A stretch of 64,000 nt of DNA from WYZ-LMO6 sp964509845. GTDB lineage: Archaea > Hadarchaeota > Hadarchaeia > Hadarchaeales > WYZ-LMO6. This document shows positions 23,382 to 32,709 of this stretch, piece after piece. The notes under the pieces are model-generated. The model had not been told where the DNA came from. It saw only the letters and a program-made list of their open reading frames with translations, and ran no database searches. Positions within the stretch are counted from its first letter, which is position 1. Each line of letters begins with the position of its first letter. A program made the translations under genes and the position numbers. The stretch is taken from positions 11,641 through 75,640 of the forward strand of contig CAZDZG010000001.1 in the NCBI GenBank assembly GCA_964509845.1, in the 5' to 3' direction.

Positions 23382-24622
23382 CACACATCCCTCGGGTCGG
23401 TGAGCCTTCCGGTGAGGGCGGAGGCGGCCACCGTGGCGGGGGAGGCCAGGTAGATCTCGGCCTCGGGACTCCCCATCCTCCCCCTGAAGTTCCGGTTGGA
23501 GGAGGAAACGCATACCTCCCCGGGTGCGAGCACCCCTATGTAGCTACCCATGCAGGCCCCGCAGCCTGGGGGACCGAGGATGGCCCCCGCCTTCAGGAGC
23601 TTCTCCAGGATGCCCAGCCTCGCCGCCTCCAGGTAGGTCTCCCTGGAGGAAGGGACCACCAGCATCCTGACGCGGGGATGGATCTTCCTCCCCTTGAGAA
23701 TTCTGGCGGCCTCCAGCAGGTCCTCCGTCCTGCCGTTGGTGCAGCTCCCCAGGAAGGCCTGGTCTATTTCCTTTCCCTCCACCTCCCTCACGGGCCTGAC
23801 CCGGTCCACCCTGGGCGGGCAGGCGACCATGGGCTCCAGCCCCTCCAGCGAGTACTCCCTCTCCTCGGCGTACTCCGCCTCCTGGTCCGGCCGTACCACC
23901 CGGAAGGGGAACCTGGCCCTACCCCTGACGTATCGAAGGGTCTTGGCATCGGGGGGGACGAGGGCGGTCTTGGCACCCATTTCCACTCCCATGTTGCAGA
24001 GGGTCATCCTGCCTCCCACGCTCATCTCCCTCACCACCTCTCCGTGAAACTCCAGGGCCCGGTAGGTGGCCCCATCCTCCCCTATCTCCCCCACCAGGTA
24101 GAGGATCACGTCCTTGGGATAGACCCTCCTTCCCAGCCTTCCCCTCAGCACGATCTTCACGCTCTCCGGCACCCTTAACCAGAGCTTCCCCTCCGCCATG
24201 GCGGCGGCCAGGTCGCTGGAACCTATCCCGGTGGCGAAGCAGCCAAAGGCCCCCTGCGTACAGGTGTGGGAATCTGCCCCCAGGATCAGCAGGCCGGGTA
24301 GGGCGAAGCCCTTCTCCGCCAGCACCTGGTGGCACACCCCCTCCGCGAAGAGGTTTTCGATCCCTTGTTCCCTGGCGAAGTTCCTCATCATGGCGTGATC
24401 CCGGGCTATCTCGATGGAGTTGGCGGGCATCTGGTGATCCAGCACCATCACCACCCTGGAGGGGTCCCAGACCTTCTCCGCTATCTCCCTGAAGCTTTCG
24501 ATGGCCAAGGGGCCGGTGAGATCGTTCATCATCACCACATCCACCTCAAACTCCAGGATCTCGCCGGGCTCCACCCTCTCCCTTCCAGCCTTCCCGGCCA
24601 GGATCTTCTCCGCCAGGTTCAA
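23381..24622 (-). CDS. leuC: 3-Isopropylmalate dehydratase large subunit
   Basis: A 413-residue aconitase-family subunit with a [4Fe-4S] cluster. Its cysteine ligands are in FLGSCTNGRTEDL and GPPGCGACMGSY. The HQMPANS and GADSHTCTQGAFGCFATG segments are typical of the archaeal LeuC/HacA group. It works with leuD directly downstream. The position between ilvD and leuD in a continuous branched-chain operon supports the leucine role. Confidence 0.94.
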   Translation of the reverse strand: MNLAEKILAGKAGRERVEPGEILEFEVDVVMMNDLTGPLAIESFREIAEKVWDPSRVVMVLDHQMPANSIEIARDHAMMRNFAREQGIENLFAEGVCHQVLAEKGFALPGLLILGADSHTCTQGAFGCFATGIGSSDLAAAMAEGKLWLRVPESVKIVLRGRLGRRVYPKDVILYLVGEIGEDGATYRALEFHGEVVREMSVGGRMTLCNMGVEMGAKTALVPPDAKTLRYVRGRARFPFRVVRPDQEAEYAEEREYSLEGLEPMVACPPRVDRVRPVREVEGKEIDQAFLGSCTNGRTEDLLEAARILKGRKIHPRVRMLVVPSSRETYLEAARLGILEKLLKAGAILGPPGCGACMGSYIGVLAPGEVCVSSSNRNFRGRMGSPEAEIYLASPATVAASALTGRLTDPRDV

Positions 24623-24626
24623 GGGC

Positions 24627-26276
24627 TCACTTCCTCACGGCACCCTCGGCGGCTGAGCTGGCGTGCTCGGCGTAGAACTTCAGGTAACCCCTGAGGCTCC
24701 TCTTCCTCGGCCTGAAGTGCCTTTTCCTCTCCTCCAGCTCTTTCTCCTCCACCAGCAGATCAAGCCTCCCTCGCTTGGCATCGATGAGGATCTCATCCCC
24801 GTCCCTCACCAGGGCTATCGGTCCCCCCTCCTCCGCCTCCGGGGAGACGTGCCCCACGCATATTCCCCTGGTCCCTCCGGAGAACCTGCCATCCGTCACC
24901 AGCGCCACCTCCCGGAGCAGGTTCATTCCGGCCAGCATGGAGGTAACGGAGAGCATCTCCCTCATCCCCGGTCCCCCCTTGGGTCCCTCGTACCTTATCA
25001 CCATCACCTCTCCCTTCCTTATTTCCTTCCCCTGCAGAGCCCTCACGGCCTCCTCCTCGCCATCGAACACCCTGGCCTTCCCCGAGAACCTAAGGGTCTC
25101 GAGACCCGCCGTTTTCAGGACGGCCCCCTGGGGGGCCAGCGTGCCGAAGAGGATGGCTATTCCCCCCCTCTTCTGATAGGGTTTGGAGAGGGGTCTTATG
25201 ACTTCACCGTTTTTCACCCTCCAGCCTTTAAGATTGGAGGCAACGGTCTTGCCGGTGACCGTCAGGGGCGTGCCCTTGATGAGCCTGCCGAGCTGCTTCA
25301 TCAGAGCCGGCACCCCTCCCGCCTCGTGCAGGTCCACCATCATGTGTTCCCCTCCCGGTCTGAGGCTGCAGAGCTGAGGTACCCTCTTGCTCAGCCTGTC
25401 GAAGACCTCCAGGGGCAGGTTGATCCCCACCTCCCTGGCTATGGCCGGAAGATGCAGAACCGTGTTGGTGGATCCGCCCAGGGCCATGTCCACCGTGATG
25501 GCATTTTCGAAGGCACTTCTGGTCAGGATCATGCTGGGCCTTATTCCCCTCCTCAGAAGCTCCACCACCTTCTTTCCCGTCTGGTGAGCCAGCCTAAGCT
25601 TTTCCGAGCTCACGGCCGGACAGGTGGCCACCCCGGGCAGGGACATGCCGAGGGCCTCGATCAGGCAGGCCATGGTATTGGCGGTGAACATGCCGGCGCA
25701 GGAACCCGGGGTAGGACAGCACCTGTCCTCCATCTCCAGACCCTCCTCCTCCTTCATCCTGCCGCTCCTGATCTCCCCTATGGCCTCGAAGGCCGAGATC
25801 ACATCCACCCTCCTTCCCCTCCACTCCCCGGGCAGCATGGGACCGCCCGTGAGCATGATGGAGGGTATGTCCACGCGGGCCAGACCCATGAGCATGCCAG
25901 GCTCTATCTTGTCGCAGCTGGCTATGGCCACCGCCGCGTCAAAGCGATGGGCCTCCAACACCGCCTCGAGGCTGTCGGCGATTATCTCCCTGGAGGGCAG
26001 GGAATAGCGCATCCCCTCGGTTCCCATGCAGATTCCATCGCAGATGGCGATGGTGTTGAACTCCATCGGGGTTCCCCCGGCCTCCCTCACCCCCTCGGCC
26101 ACGGCTTCGGCCAGGGTCCTCAGGTGAACATGGCCTGGCACCGCCTGGCTCCAGGAATTGATGATGGCCACGAGCGGTTTTCGCAGATCCTCATCCGTGT
26201 AACCGCAGGCCTTGAGAAGGGCCCTTTTGGGCAGACCCTCTATCCCCCCCACCACCTCCCGGCTCCTTAGTTTCAT
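24627..26276 (-). CDS. ilvD: Dihydroxy-acid dehydratase
   Basis: A 549-residue Fe-S dehydratase that makes 2-oxo acids in valine and isoleucine synthesis. Cluster and active-site segments are ASCDKIEPGMLMGLAR and CPTPGSCAGMFTANTMACL, with NTIAICDGICMGTEGMRYSLPSRE typed across residues 74-97 and the C-terminal TDGRFSGGTRGICVGHVSPEA. Length is normal. It lies between ilvC and leuC with short gaps. Confidence 0.95.
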   Translation of the reverse strand: MKLRSREVVGGIEGLPKRALLKACGYTDEDLRKPLVAIINSWSQAVPGHVHLRTLAEAVAEGVREAGGTPMEFNTIAICDGICMGTEGMRYSLPSREIIADSLEAVLEAHRFDAAVAIASCDKIEPGMLMGLARVDIPSIMLTGGPMLPGEWRGRRVDVISAFEAIGEIRSGRMKEEEGLEMEDRCCPTPGSCAGMFTANTMACLIEALGMSLPGVATCPAVSSEKLRLAHQTGKKVVELLRRGIRPSMILTRSAFENAITVDMALGGSTNTVLHLPAIAREVGINLPLEVFDRLSKRVPQLCSLRPGGEHMMVDLHEAGGVPALMKQLGRLIKGTPLTVTGKTVASNLKGWRVKNGEVIRPLSKPYQKRGGIAILFGTLAPQGAVLKTAGLETLRFSGKARVFDGEEEAVRALQGKEIRKGEVMVIRYEGPKGGPGMREMLSVTSMLAGMNLLREVALVTDGRFSGGTRGICVGHVSPEAEEGGPIALVRDGDEILIDAKRGRLDLLVEEKELEERKRHFRPRKRSLRGYLKFYAEHASSAAEGAVRK

Positions 26277-26315
26277 CGAGGTCCAAAAAACTTCATCCGC
26301 TGTCTTAAAGCCCTT

Positions 26316-27305
26316 TCAGGACCTCTCTATTCCCGCCCACTTCCTGAGCTCCCTTCCCACCTTCTCTATCAGATGTTCTCTTCCTTCCTCCCTCATCCTC
26401 CTCAGGGCCGGCAGGCCTTTCCTGTTCTCCTCCAGCCACTCCCTTGCGAAGTCCCCGCTCTGGATTTCCCTCAGCAGCTCCCTCATCATCCTCCTGGCCT
26501 CCCCCCCTATGATCCTGGGTCCCCTCGTCCTTCCCCCGTACTCGGCGGTGTTGCTAACCGCGGCCATCATCCCTTCTATCCCCCGCTCGTAGATGAGATC
26601 CACGATGAGCTTCAGCTCATGGAGGCACTCGAAGTAGGCGTTCTCCGGCTGGTAGCCCGCTTCCACCAGCGTTTCGAAGCCGGCCTTGATGAGCTCCGAA
26701 ACTCCCCCCACCAGAACCGCCTGCTCTCCGAACAGGTCGGTTTCGGTCTCCTCCTTGAAGGTGGTCTGCAGGACCCCTATCCTGGTAAGCCCTATTCCCT
26801 TGGCCATGGCAAGGGCCGTTTTGAGGGCCCCTCCCGAGGCATCCTGAAAGACCGCCACCAGACCAGGAACCCCCGATCCCTGCAGGTACATCTTCCTCAC
26901 CATGCTTCCGGGGGCCTTGGGGGCCACGAGGATGACGTCCACCTGAGGAGGAGGAACGATCTGCCTGAAGTGAATGTTGAAGCCGTGGCTGAACCCCAGC
27001 GTTTTCCCCTCCCTCAGGTGAGGGGAGATGGCCTCGCGGTAAAGGTCAGGCTGCTGCTCGTCCGGCACCAGCAGGTGGATGATGTCGGCCCTCTCAGCGG
27101 CTTCCCCCACGGAATAGACCCTGAAGCCATCCTCCTCCGCCCTCTCCCAGCTCTTCCCCTTCCTGGCCCCCACGATGACCTCACAGCCGGAGTCCCTCAG
27201 GTTTTGGGCCTGGGCGTGTCCCTGATTCCCGTACCCTATCACCGCTATGGTCCTGTTCCTTATCCAGCTCAGGTCCGCATCCTCGTCCAGGTAAAGCTTG
27301 GGCAT
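26316..27305 (-). CDS. ilvC: Ketol-acid reductoisomerase
   Basis: A 329-residue enzyme that rearranges and reduces acetolactate or acetohydroxybutyrate. The Rossmann loop is VIGYGNQGHAQAQNLRDSG, and the NADPH/NADH-selecting beta2-alphaB loop follows as VGARKGKSWERAEEDG. The C-terminal knotted domain has DLFGEQAVLVGGVSELI with the Mg-binding Asp and Glu. This is the short class I form. Upstream lies the acetolactate synthase pair. Confidence 0.96.
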   Translation of the reverse strand: MPKLYLDEDADLSWIRNRTIAVIGYGNQGHAQAQNLRDSGCEVIVGARKGKSWERAEEDGFRVYSVGEAAERADIIHLLVPDEQQPDLYREAISPHLREGKTLGFSHGFNIHFRQIVPPPQVDVILVAPKAPGSMVRKMYLQGSGVPGLVAVFQDASGGALKTALAMAKGIGLTRIGVLQTTFKEETETDLFGEQAVLVGGVSELIKAGFETLVEAGYQPENAYFECLHELKLIVDLIYERGIEGMMAAVSNTAEYGGRTRGPRIIGGEARRMMRELLREIQSGDFAREWLEENRKGLPALRRMREEGREHLIEKVGRELRKWAGIERS

Positions 27306-27339
27306 CTTCCCCCCTTGGGAACACGGCTATAAAAAGGGC

Positions 27340-27828
27340 TCAGGGGGAGCTACCGTTCCTGGATAGGTAGACCTGCCCCGACCGGGCCACCTCCTCCAGC
27401 CTGTGGGGCCCCAGCGAGGAAAGGAGCCTCTCCACCTCCTCGTGGCTTCCCCCCACCTCCCCTATGAGGGCCCCTTCCCTTATCTCCAGCACCTTTCCCC
27501 CCATGGACTGGATGAGCCTTATGGCCTCCGACATCTCCCCCTCTTCCAGCCTCTTGGTCCTGAAGAGGCATATCTCCCTGGCTATGCTGTTCTCGGGATC
27601 CAGCACCCTTACCTCCAGGATGGGCTCCAGCCTCATGAGGACCCTCTGCATGAAGGAGGTCATCTTGTCGTCGGCCTTGAAGAGAATGATGATCCTGGCC
27701 AGGCCGGACGGCTCTATCCCCACGGTGATGGAGTCCATGTTGATCTGCCTGCGGGTGAAGCATCTGGACACCCTCATCATGACCCCCGCCACGTTCTCGC
27801 AGAGCACGGAGAAGATCCTGGTCCTCAC
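27340..27828 (-). CDS. ilvN: Acetolactate synthase small (regulatory) subunit
   Basis: A 162-residue subunit with an N-terminal ACT domain (FSVLCENVAGVMMRVSRCF, ITVGIEPSGLARIIILF) and a C-terminal ferredoxin-like domain. It binds valine and activates the catalytic subunit. The GTG start lies one base after the ilvB stop, so the two are made together. Confidence 0.93.
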   Translation of the reverse strand: MRTRIFSVLCENVAGVMMRVSRCFTRRQINMDSITVGIEPSGLARIIILFKADDKMTSFMQRVLMRLEPILEVRVLDPENSIAREICLFRTKRLEEGEMSEAIRLIQSMGGKVLEIREGALIGEVGGSHEEVERLLSSLGPHRLEEVARSGQVYLSRNGSSP

Positions 27829-27829
27829 C

Positions 27830-29515
27830 TCAATCCCCCAACAGCATCTGATCCAGTCTTCCCCCCGCCGGAACCATGGGGAGGACGTGCTCGTCGGGGT
27901 CTATAACGACGTCCAGGACGGCGGGCTTTCCGCACTCCAGCGCCTCCTTCAGCTTCTCCTTCATCTCCCCGGGTCTGGTCACCCTATCCCCCCAGGCCCC
28001 GTAGGCCTCGGCCAGTTTGACGAAGTCCGGGCTCTTTCCGAGGTAGGTCTGGGACCTCCTCCCCCCGTAGAAGAGGTCCTGCCACTGCTTCACCATCCCC
28101 AGGTAGGAATTGTTGAAGATGCAGCAGACCACCTCTATTCCGTTCTCCACGGCCGTGGCCAGCTCCTGGGAGTTCATCAGGAAGCTCCCGTCACCCGCTA
28201 TGTCCACCACCTTTTTCTCGGGGAGGGCGGTCTTCACCCCCAGGGAAGCGGGGAAGCCGAAGCCCATGGTTCCAAGGCCCCCGGAAGAGATGAACCTTCT
28301 GGGCCCGCGAACGGTGAGGTAGTGAGCCGCCCACATCTGGCACTGTCCCACCTCCGTGACCACCACGGAATCATCGTCGAGCACCTCCATGATCTCCTTT
28401 ATCACCCGCTGGGGCTTGAGGGGTATCTCGTCGTAATCCATCCTCGGAAGGAACTCCCTCTTCATCCTCTTCACCCTCTCCGTCCACTCCGACCTGATCC
28501 CCCTCCTTCCCCTCTCCCTCAGGGCCCTCAGGATCTCCGCCAGCACGCGCTTGGCGTCCCCCACCACCGCCAGATCCGTCCTGACCAGCTTCCCGATCTC
28601 CACCGGGTCTATGTCTATGTGAACGATCTTGGCCTTCGGGGCGAAGTACCTGACGTCTCCCGTGGAGCGGTCGCTGAACCTCACTCCCACCCCTATGAGG
28701 AGGTCGCACTCCGTCACGGCCAGGTTCGCCGCCTTCCTCCCATGCATTCCCACCATTCCCAGCGAAAGGGGGTGATCCTCGGGTATGCTCCCCTTCCCCA
28801 TCAGGGAGGTCACCACCGGGGCCCCCAGGAGCTCCGCCAGCTCCACCAGCTCGGGGGTGGCCCCCGACCATATCACCCCGCCGCCGGCCAGGATCAGGGG
28901 GCGCTCGGCCTCCTCTATGAGCCTCACCGCCTCCGCCACCCGGTGGGGGTCGGGCTCGTACCTGACCTTCGCCCTCACCGTCACCTCCGCCGGTATCCTC
29001 ACCCGGGCCTTCGCCGTCTGCACGTCCCTGGGGAGGTCGATGTGCACGGGTCCCGGCCTCCCGCTCATGGCTATCCTGAAGGCCTTGGCAACGGCCTCCA
29101 CCAGCTCCTCCACGCTTCGCACCAGGAAGTTGTGCTTGGTGATGGGAAGCATGAGGCTTAGGATGTCAGCCTCCTGAAAGGCATCGGTCCCTAGGAGATG
29201 GGTGGGGACCTGTCCGGTGATGGCTATAACGGGTGAGCTGTCCATGTAGGCGTTCAGGATTCCCGTGAGGAGGTTGCAGGCCCCCGGACCGGAGGTCGCC
29301 ATGCAGACTCCCGGTCTCCCCAGCGCTCTGGCGTATCCGTCTGCGGCGTGGGCGGCGGCCTGCTCGTGCCTCACCAGGATGTGCCTGATGGAGGGCTCTT
29401 CATACAGGACATCGTAAACGGGAAGGATGGCTCCGCCTGGTATCCCGAAGATGTGTTTTACCCCTTCGCTCTTCAGGGCGGCTATAAGGGCGGCGGCACC
29501 GGTGATCTCTTCCAT
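27830..29515 (-). CDS. ilvB: Acetolactate synthase large subunit
   Basis: A 561-residue thiamine diphosphate enzyme that condenses pyruvate, starting valine, leucine and isoleucine synthesis. Seen: GIPGGAILPVYD with the catalytic Glu downstream in RHEQAAAHAADGYAR, the FAD-region MGFGFPASLGVKTA, and the ThDP GDGSFLMNSQEL...NNSYLGMVKQWQ motif (split here). It is the first gene of the ilv-leu series. The ATG at 29515 is preferred over an upstream TTG. Confidence 0.96.
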   Translation of the reverse strand: MEEITGAAALIAALKSEGVKHIFGIPGGAILPVYDVLYEEPSIRHILVRHEQAAAHAADGYARALGRPGVCMATSGPGACNLLTGILNAYMDSSPVIAITGQVPTHLLGTDAFQEADILSLMLPITKHNFLVRSVEELVEAVAKAFRIAMSGRPGPVHIDLPRDVQTAKARVRIPAEVTVRAKVRYEPDPHRVAEAVRLIEEAERPLILAGGGVIWSGATPELVELAELLGAPVVTSLMGKGSIPEDHPLSLGMVGMHGRKAANLAVTECDLLIGVGVRFSDRSTGDVRYFAPKAKIVHIDIDPVEIGKLVRTDLAVVGDAKRVLAEILRALRERGRRGIRSEWTERVKRMKREFLPRMDYDEIPLKPQRVIKEIMEVLDDDSVVVTEVGQCQMWAAHYLTVRGPRRFISSGGLGTMGFGFPASLGVKTALPEKKVVDIAGDGSFLMNSQELATAVENGIEVVCCIFNNSYLGMVKQWQDLFYGGRRSQTYLGKSPDFVKLAEAYGAWGDRVTRPGEMKEKLKEALECGKPAVLDVVIDPDEHVLPMVPAGGRLDQMLLGD

Positions 29516-29545
29516 GGTTTCCCTCAACCGGTAAGTTCTTTCGAA

Positions 29546-29836
29546 TCAGAGCCTTACGAACTGGGCGTGAGGTACCCCCTCCACCCTCAGAACGCGGGAG
29601 GGATCTATCAGACCCTCCCTGACGGCAACTTCCACGATGGATCCCACCAGGTTTCCTATGGTGGCCTCCCTCATGGCCTTCAGGCATTCGGAGACGCTCG
29701 CCTCCCTTCCGCGGTAGAACTCCTCGCTCACCTTCAGCCTCACCTCACCCTCTCTAAATTCTTTTCCTATCAGCTCCGCGTCGCACACTGAAACCACCAC
29801 CTCTCCACCCACCCTCCTTATCCTCAGCTCCGGCAT
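29546..29836 (-). CDS. DUF424 family protein
   Basis: A 96-residue archaeal DUF424 protein: VVVSVCDAELIGKEFREGEV, RLKVSEEFYRGREASVSE and a VEGVPHAQFVRL end. The HAQ near the C-terminus is a family landmark. DUF424 genes lie next to aIF2 beta in many archaea, as here (the starts and stops touch), hinting at a translation-related role, but the function is unknown. A longer frame upstream is inside aIF2 beta. Confidence 0.85.
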   Translation of the reverse strand: MPELRIRRVGGEVVVSVCDAELIGKEFREGEVRLKVSEEFYRGREASVSECLKAMREATIGNLVGSIVEVAVREGLIDPSRVLRVEGVPHAQFVRL

Positions 29837-30246
29837 TAAATATTCCTCACCGAGGTTCTGGCCCCGCAGGCCTCGCACTTCATGAAATAAATCCTCCCCT
29901 GCTTGATGAGCCTCGTGTCCGGCCGATGACAGCTCCTGCACTTCACGAACTCCTCAATATATCTCTCTATCCTTCCTTTTATTATGGATGGGGTGAACTT
30001 TCCCTGAAACAGGGCCTGGGTGCCGTCCGAGCTCCCGGCGGCCCCCAGCTCCCTCAGGAGGTACTTCATGAGGTGCTGGGGATCCCGGTTGAGGGCGGAA
30101 GCTATCACCCGCAGGTTTTTCAGCACGGTGCGGGTACCGGCGGTCACCACCTCCGGCTCCGGCACCTTAAGCCTCTCCCTGTCCGACTCCATCTTGGGAA
30201 GGCCCTGAAGGGCCCTGTCCAGCCATTCCTCATACCGCTCCATCAT
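29836..30246 (-). CDS. eif2b: Translation initiation factor aIF2 beta
   Basis: A 136-residue beta subunit of the initiation factor that brings Met-tRNA to the ribosome. The N-terminal helix that holds the gamma subunit is followed by the alpha/beta core (RTVLKNLRVIASALNRDPQ, HLMKYLLRELG, FQGKFTPSIIKGRIERYI). A zinc ribbon closes it (KCRSCHRPDTR, MKCEACGA). Length is as expected. ATGA-type overlap with the OB-fold gene upstream. Confidence 0.96.
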   Translation of the reverse strand: MMERYEEWLDRALQGLPKMESDRERLKVPEPEVVTAGTRTVLKNLRVIASALNRDPQHLMKYLLRELGAAGSSDGTQALFQGKFTPSIIKGRIERYIEEFVKCRSCHRPDTRLIKQGRIYFMKCEACGARTSVRNI

Positions 30247-30917
30247 CCCACCCTTTTGTACCTCCCCGTCCTCACCTCAAAGATCTCCCCCTCATCCAGC
30301 AGGGCCAGCAGCAGGTCCTCCAGTTCCTTCCTGTCTATGCCCAGCTCCCTCCTTAGTTCTTCCTCCCCCACTCCCTCCCCCCTGTCCAGCCTGTCCAGGA
30401 CCTCCAGGGCCCTCCTCTTCAGCTCCTCCGGAACCTGGGGGAGCTCGAACCCCTCCACCTCCTCCACCTCAACTTCCTCAGGGGGCTTCGCGGGGAGCCT
30501 CCTGGGCCTTATTCCCTTCTCCAGGGCCTTCCTCCTGGACAGCAGGATCTCCAGCTCCCTCACCACCTCCCAGTTGGGATCCTTGACCCTGAGCAAGAGG
30601 TGCGGTACCAGGTACCTCTCCCCCAGGTACTCCTTCACCCTCCCGATCACATCCACCAGCTCCCCCACCCTCAGCTCCGCCAGCTCCTTGGCCCCCTCCC
30701 CCCAGCCCCTCAGGGCGATCACTCCCGTCCCATCGTCCAGGTAAACGGTGCAGTACTCCCCATCCTCCCTCAACCACCTCTCCACCACCGTTCCCATCAC
30801 CCTGACCCTCGAGACCTTCCTCCCCCAGGGCGTGAGCAGGTAGGGAAGCCCCTCCTCCGAGACAACGTACTCACCCTGCAGCAGCTCTTCCACCTTCACC
30901 TTGTAAGCCGAGGTCAC
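30243..30917 (-). CDS. OB-fold nucleic-acid-binding protein (RPA-like)
   Basis: A 224-residue protein with an OB fold at about 35-110 (VRVMGTVVERWLREDGEY, VYLDDGTGVIALRGWG, VIGRVKEYLGERYLVPHLLL), a linker with Pro and Glu, and a C-terminal helical domain resembling a winged helix (GVGEEELRRELGIDRKELEDLL). This is the RPA32-like or COG3390 layout of archaeal single-strand DNA-binding accessory proteins. The partner is unknown; no large RPA gene is in the window. Confidence 0.78.
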   Translation of the reverse strand: MTSAYKVKVEELLQGEYVVSEEGLPYLLTPWGRKVSRVRVMGTVVERWLREDGEYCTVYLDDGTGVIALRGWGEGAKELAELRVGELVDVIGRVKEYLGERYLVPHLLLRVKDPNWEVVRELEILLSRRKALEKGIRPRRLPAKPPEEVEVEEVEGFELPQVPEELKRRALEVLDRLDRGEGVGEEELRRELGIDRKELEDLLLALLDEGEIFEVRTGRYKRVG

Positions 30918-30955
30918 CGTAAAGTATAGGGTCGGCCTTTATTTGATACTTTTGT

Positions 30956-31504
30956 ATGGGATCCTTTTTCCAGCTGCCTGAGCTGGGGAAGTGGGTGGGC
31001 CTGGCCGGGGGCAGGAGGAAGCCGGGACCGGTGGAGGAGGTGCTGGAGAAACTCAGGGTGGCGGACGGCAGGTGGGGGACTACCACCCAGGCCTTCGATG
31101 CCCGCAGGGTGGCGGGGAGAGTGCACCTGGCCCACGCCGCCAGGCTGGCCCTTCTTTTCCATTCCAGGGGCTCGGGCTTCGCCGATTCGCTGGCGGCGGA
31201 ACTCGTTTGCTGGACGGCGGCGGACAGGCAGATAAGGAGGGCCCTGGAGCGGGTGGGACTGAGGGAGGACTCAAGGACGGTGGCCCTCGTTTCGGTGGGT
31301 GAGAGGAGGGAGAGCGTGGAGGGGGCGCTGGGGGAGATCTTCGGGACGGGGGTGGTGAGGAGGGAGGACGGGGTGATGGAACTCTCCCCCTCCAAGCGAA
31401 AGGCCCTCCTCGAAGCCTTCTCCCTCTCACCCTCGCTGGTCAGGAAGATGGGACTTGAGAGGCTGGTGCTGGAGAAGGTGGCCCTTCTCGCTCTGGAGCG
31501 ATAG
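30956..31504 (+). CDS. cgi121: KEOPS complex subunit Cgi121
   Basis: A 182-residue Cgi121-like protein. The TQAFDARRVAGRVHLAHAARLAL segment and AAELVCWTAADRQIRRALERVG are the family core; the latter is the tRNA- and Bud32-contacting helix region. Cgi121 binds the tRNA CCA end and helps KEOPS make t6A. Pcc1 of the same complex is at 12.7 kb. The last 65 bases overlap the convergent PhoU/TrkA-C gene, a large overlap. C-terminal residues RLVLEKVALLALER lie in the overlap. Confidence 0.85.
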   Translation: MGSFFQLPELGKWVGLAGGRRKPGPVEEVLEKLRVADGRWGTTTQAFDARRVAGRVHLAHAARLALLFHSRGSGFADSLAAELVCWTAADRQIRRALERVGLREDSRTVALVSVGERRESVEGALGEIFGTGVVRREDGVMELSPSKRKALLEAFSLSPSLVRKMGLERLVLEKVALLALER

Positions 31505-32660
31505 CCTTCCTGCACATCTCCGCAAACCTCTGGAGGGCCCGGTAGGTGCCCCTGACCACCAGCAGGTCCCCGGCCCTCAGCCTCTCCCCCAGCTTGGGCT
31601 CGAAGAGATACCTGTTCTTCCTCTCTATCGCCATCACATCCACACCCACGCTGGTTTCCAGGTTCAGCTGTCTCAGGGCCTTTCCCACCAGCGGGGAGCC
31701 CTCCTCCACCCTCATCCTCGCCACCTGTTCGTCCGCCCTGGAGAGGGCCTCCGCAAAGACGGGATGGAGCTTCTCCCCCCTGAGCACCACGTCGGCTATG
31801 CCATCCGCCGCATCCGAGATCTTCTCCAGGCACTTCACCACCTGCAGAAGGCTGTTTATGCCCCTCAGATCCTGTTCCCTCCTGCAGCTCTTCAGGGCCT
31901 CGAGCCAGAGGTGGTAGTTGAACTGATCGAACCTCTCCTCCAATCTTCGAACCTCCTCCGCCAGTTCCCTAGAGGTGAAGAGAACGGAGGAGTAGGCCAG
32001 GTCCACCATCATACTGCTGAGATCGTACATCCTGGCCAGCCACCACTCCAGTCTCGAAGGTCTCTCCGTTTTCGTCCATTCCTTCTTGGAGCCGCCCAGC
32101 TTGAAGAAGACGGAGAGCCCCGCCTTCGGTCCCCTGGCCACCAACAGGTCCCCGGCCTTCAGCTCCATGTCCGGGGAAGGGGGAATGAACCACTCTTTGC
32201 CCCTCTTCAGGGAAAGGATCCTGACCCCTATTCTGGAGGGAAGCTCCAGCTCCTCCAGCTTCTTGTGGAGCAGGGCTGAGCCCTCCCCCACCTCCAGCTG
32301 TTGGATTTTCTCCTCACAGAGGAGGAGGGCCCTTTTGAGGGAGGGATGAATGTCCATTCCCCTGAGGACCAGATCCACCATATCATCCGTCGCGTTGGAG
32401 ATGGTCTCAGCCGAGCTGGCTATCTGCAACACCCCGGCGATCTTCCTGGCATCCTCCGGATTGCGGGCTGCCAGCACCGCCATCGTTCGAATCTCGTACA
32501 TCAGCCCGTCCATTCTAACCTCCAGCTCCCTGACTCTCTCAGCCAGTTCCCGGTTCTCGAACAAGAGGGAGGCCTTGGCTAAATCCATCATCCAGTCGGA
32601 GGTATTTTTCATCTCCGTAAGCAGCACGCGTACGCTACGTGGTTCCTCCCTTTCTGCCAT
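31440..32660 (-). CDS. Tandem PhoU / TrkA-C (RCK-C) domain protein
   Basis: A 406-residue cytosolic protein built from two copies of one unit: PhoU-like helices (about 10-110 and 205-310) each followed by an RCK-C domain (about 115-185 and 315-385). The copies align, for example VRILSLKRGKEWFIPP with VDVMAIERKNRYLFEP and LKAGDLLVARGPKAGL with LRAGDLLVVRGTYRAL. Such COG3273 proteins are thought to gate or regulate cation transport by ligand binding. There is no membrane segment and no transporter gene adjacent. Confidence 0.85.
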   Translation of the reverse strand: MAEREEPRSVRVLLTEMKNTSDWMMDLAKASLLFENRELAERVRELEVRMDGLMYEIRTMAVLAARNPEDARKIAGVLQIASSAETISNATDDMVDLVLRGMDIHPSLKRALLLCEEKIQQLEVGEGSALLHKKLEELELPSRIGVRILSLKRGKEWFIPPSPDMELKAGDLLVARGPKAGLSVFFKLGGSKKEWTKTERPSRLEWWLARMYDLSSMMVDLAYSSVLFTSRELAEEVRRLEERFDQFNYHLWLEALKSCRREQDLRGINSLLQVVKCLEKISDAADGIADVVLRGEKLHPVFAEALSRADEQVARMRVEEGSPLVGKALRQLNLETSVGVDVMAIERKNRYLFEPKLGERLRAGDLLVVRGTYRALQRFAEMCRKAIAPEREGPPSPAPASQVPSS

Positions 32661-32709
32661 ACCCCTTCTTCACCTTTTTCCTGAAACCCGGGAAATAAAG
32701 GCTTTGGGC

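Noticed and set aside
23382..23513. Longer N-terminus for leuD
   Set aside because: The extra residues lie within leuC in another frame and are not like any LeuD; the ATG at 23381 gives the normal start.
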